Below are positions 1 through 6,979 of a DNA stretch of 64,000 bases, one piece after another. The notes beneath the pieces are model-generated. The model saw nothing but the letters and a program-made list of their open reading frames with translations. It was not told the DNA's origin and did not search any database. How positions within the stretch are numbered: the stretch's first letter is position 1; each line of letters begins with the position of its first letter. Made by a program: the position numbers and the translations under genes. Source of the stretch: an uncultured Roseicyclus sp. (GTDB lineage Bacteria > Pseudomonadota > Alphaproteobacteria > Rhodobacterales > Rhodobacteraceae); contig CAKZPN010000014.1 in NCBI GenBank assembly GCA_937139335.1, positions 62,001 to 126,000 of the forward strand. Direction: 5' to 3'.

Positions 1-324
1 CACCATCAGCCCGATGGTGCCCATCGCCAGCCCGCCCGGCGTGCGGCCGAACCAGACATGGAACATCCGGTATAGGTCGTCGGCCAGCCGCGATTCCGAC
101 AGCACGTAGCCCATGAAGATGAACATCGGCAGCGTCATCAGCGGGAACCAGTTCATCAGCTTCAAGCTCTGCGCGAAGGCAAGATCGTAGCCGCCGCGCT
201 CGCCCCAGAGCAGGATCGCGGCCACCACCGCGACGAAGCCGATGACGCCGAACATCCGCTGCCCGGTCAGCATGACGGCCAGCATCGACCCGAACATCAG
301 CGCGGCGATCATCTCGTAGGCCAT
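1..324 (-). CDS. TRAP transporter large permease, DctM type (N-terminal part only)
   Basis: Only the first 108 codons are inside the window; the gene runs off the left edge. The visible part starts MAYEMIAALMFG and is a series of hydrophobic segments with the stretch WFPLMTLPMFIFMGYVLSES, typical of the N-terminus of the large membrane subunit of tripartite ATP-independent periplasmic transporters. This subunit carries the substrate path driven by a sodium or proton gradient. Its ATG (324-322) overlaps the TGA of the upstream DctQ-type gene by one base (TGATG), so the two are translationally coupled. The substrate-binding protein DctP is not in view and would be expected beyond the left edge. 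Family assignment is firm; the substrate is unknown. Confidence 0.85.
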   Translation of the reverse strand, partial: MAYEMIAALMFGSMLAVMLTGQRMFGVIGFVAVVAAILLWGERGGYDLAFAQSLKLMNWFPLMTLPMFIFMGYVLSESRLADDLYRMFHVWFGRTPGGLAMGTIGLMV

Positions 325-830
325 CAGATCTCGCGCCCCCGCAGCCGGGCGATGTCGCGGATCAGGAAGGCCGTGCATTGCAGGATCATCATCACGAGGC
401 CAAAGCACATCACGATCTTGATCGGCGCCATGTAGGGCCGCCAGAGGCCGCGCCGCCGCTCGGCGTATTCGAGTGCGTAGGCGGTGCTTTCGACCCCGCC
501 CCACAGCAGGACACCGAGGTAGGCGATGAGTGTGAAGATCGTGATCGCGTCGACCGCCGCGCGCGTCCGGTCCGACCAGCGGGCATAGAGCAGGTCCATC
601 CGCACCGCCGAGCCCATCTGCAGAGAATAGGCCCCGCCGAGGAAGAAATACCCCAGCAGAAGAAACTGCGCCATCTCGTCGGTCCAGATCTGCGGTGCGC
701 CACCGGCGCGCGCGATGGCGCCCCAGAGCAGGACGGCCATGAGCGCGAATAGCCCCCACATGGCAACCCGCCCGATGCGGTGGTTCACCGCCTCGACCCA
801 GTGGACATAGGTGATCAGCGGGCCGGGCAT
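324..830 (-). CDS. TRAP transporter small permease, DctQ type
   Basis: A 168-residue membrane protein with four predicted transmembrane segments (about residues 20-42, 54-74, 92-112 and 133-155). That is the usual size and topology for the small DctQ subunit, which pairs with DctM in tripartite ATP-independent periplasmic uptake systems. A polar stretch around YARWSDRTRAAVDA between the second and third helices fits the family. The start overlaps the end of the amidohydrolase gene upstream by 16 bases, and its stop overlaps the DctM start, so the three are probably one transcript. The substrate cannot be read from this subunit; the neighbouring N-formylglutamate amidohydrolase suggests a nitrogen compound related to glutamate or histidine, which is inference only. 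Confidence 0.85.
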   Translation of the reverse strand: MPGPLITYVHWVEAVNHRIGRVAMWGLFALMAVLLWGAIARAGGAPQIWTDEMAQFLLLGYFFLGGAYSLQMGSAVRMDLLYARWSDRTRAAVDAITIFTLIAYLGVLLWGGVESTAYALEYAERRRGLWRPYMAPIKIVMCFGLVMMILQCTAFLIRDIARLRGREI

Positions 831-1678
831 GATGCCTCCGTCACCTCTGCCATCGCGCGGATCAGGACCGGCGCGAGGCGGGCCGCAATGCCGTCCTGCT
901 GCGCCGGCATCGCGATCAGGTCGTTGCGCAGCTCCAGCATCGCGTTGGGCAGGGCGTAGGGCAGGGCATGCAGCCGCAGGGTGTGGGTCACGTGGTCGGC
1001 GGCGCTGTAGGGCTCGTTCAGCCGGGACGTGAGGCCGGTGTCCGCCGCGCCCTTGTGGATCGCCAGCGCCAGGTCCGGCAGGTCGTCGTGGATGACGCCG
1101 AACTCGACCGTGCGCGGCACGCCGAGCCAGGCGGGCGTGAAGGAATGCACGGTCACGATGCAGGGCCGGTGGCCCAGCGTCAGCGCGCGCGCGATCCGGG
1201 CCCGGACCAGCGCATGGAACGGCAGGTAGATCTGGCGCATCCGGTCGAGCCTGTCATCCGGTGTCAGCCCGGCATTGGCGGATACGGCGAAGGCCTCGGT
1301 CCGCTCGGGCACCGCGTCCAGCCGGTCGGGGCTGCGGTTCAGGTCATAGACCAGCCGCGACAACGGCGCGTGGATCAGCTCCACCGGGCCTGTCCCGCGC
1401 GCCAGCAGCGGGCCGAGCGCGTGGGCCAGACCCAGCGCGCCGGGGTCGAACCCCGCATGGGCGCGAAGCGCGGCATCGTCTTGTGCCAACGCCTGCCACG
1501 GTGCCGCGATCGCGTTCGAGGCGTGTTCGCAGATCAGCACCACCGCGGGCACGTATTCCTCGGTGCCGCAGACCTGCCCCCGCTCGTCCCAGGCCGTGAC
1601 CGTGCCGCTCCAGCCCTCGGGGACGGGGGTGGGCACGGTGTGTGGCACCGGGGACAGGGTGTCGGGTTGCGGCATCAT
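815..1678 (-). CDS. N-formylglutamate amidohydrolase family protein
   Basis: About 287 residues (296 if the upstream ATG at 1705 is used). The segment VVLICEHASNAIAAPW and the later VTVHSFTPAW, GVIHDD and LELRNDLI motifs are those of the N-formylglutamate amidohydrolase (HutG-like, FGase) family, zinc hydrolases that release formate and glutamate in one branch of histidine breakdown. I prefer the start at 1678, where AAGG lies a few bases upstream; the 1705 start has no visible ribosome binding site. It is the first gene of the leftward set with the TRAP permeases and is divergent from an RpiR-type regulator. No other hut genes are in the window, so the physiological substrate may be another N-acyl amino acid. 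Confidence 0.8.
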   Translation of the reverse strand: MMPQPDTLSPVPHTVPTPVPEGWSGTVTAWDERGQVCGTEEYVPAVVLICEHASNAIAAPWQALAQDDAALRAHAGFDPGALGLAHALGPLLARGTGPVELIHAPLSRLVYDLNRSPDRLDAVPERTEAFAVSANAGLTPDDRLDRMRQIYLPFHALVRARIARALTLGHRPCIVTVHSFTPAWLGVPRTVEFGVIHDDLPDLALAIHKGAADTGLTSRLNEPYSAADHVTHTLRLHALPYALPNAMLELRNDLIAMPAQQDGIAARLAPVLIRAMAEVTEASCPAR

Positions 1679-1742
1679 CGCGCCTTGTCGCGCCTCGTGG
1701 GGCATTTCGGGAAAGACTGCCGCCGAGTCGCGAACTGGTCAA

Positions 1743-1782
1743 TAACTTTCGGGGATTGCACCTTTGTAATGAAAGTTACAAA
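1743..1782. promoter_or_regulatory. Inverted-repeat operator candidate between the amidohydrolase and RpiR regulator genes
   Basis: Two nested symmetries lie in this divergent spacer. TTTGTAA (1763-1769) and TTACAAA (1776-1782) are a perfect 7-bp inverted repeat with a 6-bp spacer, and TAACTTTC (1743-1750) is the exact reverse complement of GAAAGTTA (1771-1778). The spacer drops sharply in GC. RpiR-type regulators commonly bind such repeats and control the divergent transport or catabolic genes. Which regulator binds here is inference. Confidence 0.45.
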
Positions 1783-1816
1783 ATCGCGTGGAACCGCTCA
1801 GGAAAGGGCCGGCCGG

Positions 1817-2677
1817 ATGGATACGCTCGAAACCCGCCTGCGGTCGGCCATGCCCGACCTGACCCGTGCCGAACGCCAGCTTGCGCAACATATGCTGGCC
1901 AGTTTCCCGGTTTCCGCCCTTGGCTCGGTGTCCGAGGTCGCGGGCGCGGCGGGCGTCTCCGGCCCGACGGTGGTGCGGCTGGTGCGCAAGCTCGGCTGTT
2001 CCGGCTACGCCGATTTCCGCGCGCAACTGCACCGCGACCTGGGCGAAAGGCTTGCATCGCCGCTGTCGAAGCACGAAAAATGGGCAGACAGTGTCGCTGC
2101 CGACCACGACCTGACGCTGTTCGCGCGCTCGCTCGTCGCCGCGCTGGACCAGACGCTGAGCCAGCTCGACATCGCCAGTTTCGACGCGGCGGTGGGCCTC
2201 CTGTCCGACCCAAGCCGCCCGGTGCACATGGTCGGCGGGCGGCTGACGCAGGCGGCGGCGGGCTATTTCGCCACCGCGCTGCGCGTGATGCGCCGCGACG
2301 TGGGCCTTTTGTCGAGCCTGCCCAGCACCTGGCTGCCCGCGCTGCTCGACATGACCGACCGCGACGTGCTGGTCGTCTTCGACATTCGCCGCTACGAGCC
2401 GTCGGTGCAGCAACTGGCCGAGCACGCGCACGGGCAGGGGGCCGAGATCATCTTGCTGACCGACAAGTGGATCTCGCCCGCGGCCTCGGTCGCGCGCCAC
2501 ATCCTGACCAGCCATATCGAGGTGCCGTCCGCCTGGGACAGTGTCGTGCCGCTTTTCGCCATCGTCGAGGCGATGCTGGCGAGCATCCAGGACCGGACCT
2601 GGGCCGAGACCCGCGACCGCCTCGACAAGATGGAAGGGCTCTATGAAAAGACGCGCCTTTTCAAACGTTTGAGATAA
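1817..2677 (+). CDS. MurR/RpiR family transcriptional regulator
   Basis: A 286-residue protein with an N-terminal helix-turn-helix of the RpiR type (LTRAERQLAQHML, then VAGAAGVSGPTVVRLVRKLG, about residues 15-60) and a C-terminal SIS sugar-isomerase fold (about 115-260, with VHMVGGRLTQAAAGYFA and VLVVFDIRRYEPSV). The ATG at 1817 follows AGGAAAGGG at good spacing. An in-frame ATG at 1769 lies inside the inverted repeat and would make the operator coding, so it is less likely. RpiR proteins usually sense phosphorylated sugars or related small molecules through the SIS domain. It is divergent from the FGase/TRAP genes and upstream of a BCCT transporter on the same strand, so it may control both sides. 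Confidence 0.88.
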   Translation: MDTLETRLRSAMPDLTRAERQLAQHMLASFPVSALGSVSEVAGAAGVSGPTVVRLVRKLGCSGYADFRAQLHRDLGERLASPLSKHEKWADSVAADHDLTLFARSLVAALDQTLSQLDIASFDAAVGLLSDPSRPVHMVGGRLTQAAAGYFATALRVMRRDVGLLSSLPSTWLPALLDMTDRDVLVVFDIRRYEPSVQQLAEHAHGQGAEIILLTDKWISPAASVARHILTSHIEVPSAWDSVVPLFAIVEAMLASIQDRTWAETRDRLDKMEGLYEKTRLFKRLR

Positions 2678-2815
2678 GGCGAAGCTGCTGGCGACGCGGC
2701 CGGGCGCTGCCGCCTGGGACGCCTGGCCGGACCATTTCGGAACGGATCTGCAGGATCAACGTTGACCCCCCGGACATGCTGCAAAAGCAGGGGGATAGCG
2801 GATGGTGACGGCTCC

Positions 2816-4471
2816 ATGAAGGAATTGGCAAACAGACTGGGCCTCCGGGTCGATCCGACAATCTTCTTTGTATCCGCGGGCCTGAGTGTCCTGTTCGTCC
2901 TCGCGCTGGTGATCGCGCCGGTGCCCATCGGTGCTGCCTTTGCGGCTGGCCGCGCTTGGATCGTCACGAACCTGGGCTGGTTCTTCATCCTCGGCGTGAA
3001 CGTCTGGCTGGGCTTCCTGATCTACGCCGCCATGTCGCGTCACGGCCATATCCGCCTTGGCCCGCGCAACTCGCGCCCCGAATACACCAACCTGTCGTGG
3101 TTCACGATGCTGTTCGCCGGCGGCATCGGCACCGTCCTGATGTTCTGGGGCGTGGCCGAGCCGATCAGCCATTACAGCAGCCCGCCGCTGCCGGGCGTCG
3201 AGCCCTATACGTTCGCGGCGGCGCAGGATGCGGTTTCGATCTCGCTCTACCACCTCGCGCTGCACACCTGGACGATCTTCGCCCTGCCGGGCCTCGCCTT
3301 CGCGTATTTCATCAACCGCTACGATCTGCCGGTGCGGGTCAGCTCGGTGTTCTACCCGCTGCTGCGCGAGGGTATTCACGGCCCCATCGGCAAGGCCATC
3401 GACATCGCGGCCATCCTCGGCACGCTCTTCGGGGTCGCGGTGTCGCTGGGGCTGGGCTCGTCGCAGGTGGCGGCCGGCCTGTCGGCGCTCTTCGGATGGA
3501 CCGACGACACCGGGCTGCGCGTCGCCATCCTGGCCAGCCTCACCGCGGTCGCGACGGTGTCGATCGTCGCCGGCCTCGACAAGGGCGTGAAGATGCTCTC
3601 GAACCTCAACATCGGCATGGCGGTCGGATTGATGGTCTTCGTGCTGGTCACCGGCTCGACGCTGTTCCTGCTTCGCGGCATCGTGGAAACCTTCGGCCTC
3701 TACATCGGCAACCTGCCGCGGCTGGCGTTCTGGAACGACATGCTCCACGGCGGCGACATGGGCACCGGGGCCTGGGGCTGGCAGGGCGACTGGACGGTGT
3801 TCTACTGGGCCTGGACCGTGACCTGGTCGCCCTTCATCGGCCTCTTCGTCGCGCGCATCTCGCGCGGCCGCACGATCCGGGAATTCGTCTTCGGCGTGCT
3901 TCTGGCGCCGTCGATCTTCACCATCATCTGGTTCGCGATCTTCGGCTGGCAGGCGATCGCGCTCGACGGGCTGGGCGCCAACGCGCGGGAGTTCATGGGC
4001 CCGTCCGCCGGCGCGATCAGCGCGGCGGTGGCCGAGTCCGTTCCGCTGGCCATGTTCGCCTTCTTCGCCGAACTTCCCTGGGCGCCGCTGATGCAGGGGT
4101 TGGCCGTGCTGGTGGTGGCGATCTTCTTCGCGACCTCGTCGGACTCCGCCTCGCTGGTGGTGGACATGCTGTGTTCGGGCACGCCCGAGCCCGGCCCGGT
4201 GCGCCAGCGCGTGTTCTGGGGCGTCGCCGAGGGCGCGGTCGCCGCGATGCTGATCCTGCTCGCAGGTGATGCCGGTCTCAGCGCGCTGCAACAGGTGATC
4301 ACGGTGGTCGGCCTGCCGATCTTCGTGCTGGTCTTCCTGATGATCCCCGCACTGATCCGCGGCTTCGCCAACGAGGACATCGACCACGTCACCGTCGGCA
4401 AACGCCCCGCGTTGAGCGAGTTCGACCCGAAACCGGAGGACGAGGATGAGGCCGCGCGCCAGCCGTCCTGA
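2816..4471 (+). CDS. BCCT family betaine/choline/carnitine-type transporter
   Basis: A 551-residue protein with about twelve hydrophobic helices and the BCCT hallmark region. The segment GDWTVFYWAWTVTWSPFIGL contains the tryptophan-rich substrate-binding helix, followed by FVARISRGRTIREFV. FFATSSDSASLVVDML near the end is also typical. The family takes up trimethylammonium compounds or related zwitterions with sodium or protons. The C-terminal tail is short and acidic-charged, without the long basic osmosensing extension of BetP. The start is uncertain: the ATG at 2816 lacks a good Shine-Dalgarno sequence, and a purine-rich AGGGGG is about 20 bases upstream. It lies 138 bases after the RpiR gene, and co-regulation is plausible. 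Substrate unknown. Confidence 0.9.
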   Translation: MKELANRLGLRVDPTIFFVSAGLSVLFVLALVIAPVPIGAAFAAGRAWIVTNLGWFFILGVNVWLGFLIYAAMSRHGHIRLGPRNSRPEYTNLSWFTMLFAGGIGTVLMFWGVAEPISHYSSPPLPGVEPYTFAAAQDAVSISLYHLALHTWTIFALPGLAFAYFINRYDLPVRVSSVFYPLLREGIHGPIGKAIDIAAILGTLFGVAVSLGLGSSQVAAGLSALFGWTDDTGLRVAILASLTAVATVSIVAGLDKGVKMLSNLNIGMAVGLMVFVLVTGSTLFLLRGIVETFGLYIGNLPRLAFWNDMLHGGDMGTGAWGWQGDWTVFYWAWTVTWSPFIGLFVARISRGRTIREFVFGVLLAPSIFTIIWFAIFGWQAIALDGLGANAREFMGPSAGAISAAVAESVPLAMFAFFAELPWAPLMQGLAVLVVAIFFATSSDSASLVVDMLCSGTPEPGPVRQRVFWGVAEGAVAAMLILLAGDAGLSALQQVITVVGLPIFVLVFLMIPALIRGFANEDIDHVTVGKRPALSEFDPKPEDEDEAARQPS

Positions 4472-4926
4472 CCTTGACAGTGAAGGCGTGCAGGATGATC
4501 GCTTTGGGCGCAACTGCCGGAAGCCACGGGGAGCCCCTTCGTGCTCTCTGCGGCAGTGGCTAGGATGTAAACCGGGATGATCGCAGCAATCACGGGCACA
4601 AGAACCGGCCGGCCGATCCAGAGGAGCCAGCCATTTATCAGCGGCAGCGTGGTCGCGGAGGTCCGGTTTCGCATGGCTCTTGTGCTGGCTGCGTCCGGGC
4701 TGGAGAGCCATCCCTTGCGATGATCCCGAACGGCCGATGGCTTTGGGACCGCAAGAAGCGGATCGTCGCCGTTGTCAGGTATCTATGGCTCGCCAGTTGT
4801 CGCCTAGCCGGGGGAGGAATATGAACCCTGCAAGGAACGACTCGGGCCCTGCGACGCGCGTGGCGCCCGGTGTCGGGCATCACCTGCAGGCGGTAGGTGA
4901 TGATGTTTGAACACCGTGAGGATCGC
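4472..4926. other. 455-bp spacer without a convincing gene
   Basis: I see no supported gene here. On the minus strand a short open stretch starting at 4674 encodes a hydrophobic piece (INGWLLWIGRPVLVPVIAAI) that reads like a membrane-protein N-terminus, but it continues only into the antisense of the BCCT gene. It may be a relic or chance. A weak plus-strand frame from 4680 has no recognisable features. The end of the spacer must hold the promoter of the polysaccharide genes. Confidence 0.4.
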
Positions 4927-5553
4927 ATGCCCATCGGACACTACATCGTCGCTGGACTGGCTGCCGCCTGCGCCCTGACCGCCACGGCGGCCGGGGCGCA
5001 AGTCTGCGACTATCGTCCCAGCCAGTTGCTGCGCAGTGACACTGCCGGATCGGTCCTGTCGAGCGCGCGTGGCGCGGCTTCGGGCCTCGTGGCGAGGGTC
5101 GACGGTGCGTTCGTGTTGACCAACGTCTTCACCGGCGGATCGGTCCTCGGGTCCAACGCGGGTGCCGGCGCGCTCGGTCAGATCGGCAGCGCGGCGGTAG
5201 GTGTCGCGACGAGCCCGGGGGCTGCCATGGCGGGGACGGTCGCGGCTCTCGGCGCCGGCACCTACGAGGGGGTCTGCTTCTTCCGCGATGAACGGATCAC
5301 CGACTACGACGAGGTGCTCGAAGTGATGCAGTCTGTCGCCGCCTTTGCCGACCCGGCCCACTTCCGGGTCGAAGAACACCCGTCGGTGCGGAATGGTGCG
5401 GTGGCGGTCTTCGGCGACGGCACCGGAGCGGCCGCGGAATTCGCGGTGAGACGGCTTCGCATCGTCAACGGGACGCTCCTCCACAGCGAGTGGGGGCTCG
5501 ATACCGAGCTCGGATACGTCGGCTACCTGACCTCAATCCGCGAAGTTGAGTGA
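4927..5553 (+). CDS. Hypothetical exported protein upstream of polysaccharide genes
   Basis: A 208-residue protein with a clear Sec signal peptide (MPIGHYIVAGLAAACALTA, cleavage near AGAQ at about residue 25). The mature part has two cysteines, a long small-residue/glycine-rich segment around residues 60-115 (GGSVLGSNAGAGALGQIGSA, membrane- or pore-like in composition) and a more polar C-terminus. An in-frame start exists further upstream, but the ATG at 4927 gives the clean signal peptide and has GAGG nearby. I do not recognise the family. Its position ahead of the HlyD/GT2 genes suggests an envelope role linked to exopolysaccharide, which is inference. Confidence 0.7.
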   Translation: MPIGHYIVAGLAAACALTATAAGAQVCDYRPSQLLRSDTAGSVLSSARGAASGLVARVDGAFVLTNVFTGGSVLGSNAGAGALGQIGSAAVGVATSPGAAMAGTVAALGAGTYEGVCFFRDERITDYDEVLEVMQSVAAFADPAHFRVEEHPSVRNGAVAVFGDGTGAAAEFAVRRLRIVNGTLLHSEWGLDTELGYVGYLTSIREVE

Positions 5554-5854
5554 ACCTTCGAACCAGAATTCCCCCATGTCCGAAGCCACGGATCCGGTGC
5601 GTCGGTCGATTTCACGGGGCCAATGGCGATCAAACCCGTCGGCGCAGAGGGCGTTGCAGGACATCTACGCGCTGTTTCAGCAACTGACCGAACCACCGGC
5701 GCTCACCCTCGCTTCATGGCGGTCGTCCGCGGACGAACCTGCGTCGCCAAGGCAATGATTCCCAAAACGACTATCGCGTGGGCCCGGAAAGGGTGGTCTG
5801 CTGGCCATCGGAGTGCTCTTGTGCCAACGTGAAGAGCAACTTGCGGAGATCATC
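5554..5854. other. 300-bp spacer, possible small ORF at 5576-5758
   Basis: The spacer between the exported protein and the HlyD-like gene holds one weak candidate. An ATG at 5576 opens a 60-codon frame (MSEATDPVRRSISRGQWRSN...) with no visible ribosome binding site and no recognised domain. A second overlapping frame is equally unconvincing. I see no terminator or clear promoter. Confidence 0.25.
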
Positions 5855-6979
5855 ATGCGGATATTCAGGCTCCTTGTCGGCGCTGCCCTTGTCATTTTCG
5901 CGATCTGGGTGATCGTCGGCGAACAGATGTCCGGGGCCTCCGCGAACGCGGTGGTGAACGCGCGTCTTTCCACGGTCCGGGTGCCCATCGCGGGCGATAT
6001 CGACTTTCCCGATCGCGAACTCGGCTCGTTCGTGACCGAGGGCGAAACGCTGGCATCGGTCAGCGACCCCCTCGTGGACGCGGTCCGGATGGGTGATCTC
6101 GAACTGGAGCGTGCGTTCGCCGTGGCAGAGGTCTCGCGCCTCGCGTCTCTGATCGACTCGACGCGGGCTGTCATGGTGAACCTCGAGGATCGCAGCGCGC
6201 GTTTCACCGAGCGCCAGATTGCCGAGCTCGAGATCCGGCTGCAGCACGCACAGGAGCGGCTTGACCTGCTTGGCGCCGCCGGCCAGGGGGAGGAGATCCC
6301 ACTTTCCGGCGACGCTCAATCCCTCGAGGAAAGCCGTGCGCGCGAAGAGGTGGCAGTGCTCCAGAACGCGCTGGCCGCCGCGCGCTCAGGCGTTTTCATC
6401 GGTGATGGGTACAACGACGCGCCCAATGCCGAACAGCGGCGTGTGGAACTGGTCACGATCATCGACGGGCTGGAGGCAGACCTCGAGACCGCCCGGAGCC
6501 GTCTTGCGGCGTTCACGGATCGGGTCGAGGACGAGCGCCTGTCGGTCAACCGGCTGACCGAGGCGGAGATCGCGGCGACGGTGACCGGGCGCATCTGGGA
6601 TGTCCTGGCCGCGGATGGGGAGAGGGTCCAGCGCGGCGAACCGCTGTTGCGCCTTGTGGATTGCGACGCGCTGATCGTCACCCTTTCCGTCACCGAGAAT
6701 GTCTACAACCGCTTGCGCGTCGGCGATGCAGGCCAGTTCCGGCTGTCGGGCAGCGGCGACGCCTACGAGGGCACGGTGGCGCGTCTCGGCGGGTCGGGGC
6801 AGGCGAGCCTTTACTCCAACCTTGCCGTCGCACCGAGCGCGCAGCACCTGGAACGCTTCGACGTCGCGCTCGCGGTGCCTGGACTTCGGTCCGACCCGAG
6901 CCTGTCCTGTCCGATCGGCCGCACGGGACGCGCCTTCTTCGAGGAGCGTCCGCTCGACTGGCTGCGCGCGTTCTTCTGA
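5855..6979 (+). CDS. HlyD-like membrane fusion protein, BgsB-type
   Basis: A 374-residue protein: one N-terminal transmembrane helix (residues 4-22), a first half-biotinyl strand (STVRVPIAGDIDFPDRELGS), a long coiled-coil region (about 85-235, rich in E, R, L and A) and a returning biotinyl/beta-barrel part (TVTGRIWDVLAADGERVQRG). This is the layout of the HlyD/EmrA membrane fusion family. The ATG at 5855 has GGAG seven bases upstream; an in-frame upstream start has none. Its TGA overlaps the ATG of the GT2 synthase (TGATG). In Sinorhizobium the HlyD-like BgsB sits directly upstream of the beta-glucan synthase BgsA, and this pair has the same order. A role in moving the glucan across the periplasm is inferred. 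Confidence 0.8.
   Translation: MRIFRLLVGAALVIFAIWVIVGEQMSGASANAVVNARLSTVRVPIAGDIDFPDRELGSFVTEGETLASVSDPLVDAVRMGDLELERAFAVAEVSRLASLIDSTRAVMVNLEDRSARFTERQIAELEIRLQHAQERLDLLGAAGQGEEIPLSGDAQSLEESRAREEVAVLQNALAAARSGVFIGDGYNDAPNAEQRRVELVTIIDGLEADLETARSRLAAFTDRVEDERLSVNRLTEAEIAATVTGRIWDVLAADGERVQRGEPLLRLVDCDALIVTLSVTENVYNRLRVGDAGQFRLSGSGDAYEGTVARLGGSGQASLYSNLAVAPSAQHLERFDVALAVPGLRSDPSLSCPIGRTGRAFFEERPLDWLRAFF

Noticed and set aside
4472..4674. Hydrophobic peptide on the minus strand starting at 4674
   Set aside because: The readable membrane-like stretch is short and continues only into antisense of the BCCT gene, so a gene is not supported.
2756..4711. 651-codon minus-strand open frame
   Set aside because: Antisense to the BCCT transporter; composition is dominated by Arg, His and Asp and no domain is present.
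5623..5832. Second small plus-strand frame in the spacer before the HlyD-like gene
   Set aside because: No ribosome binding site, overlaps another equally weak frame and shows no protein-like features.
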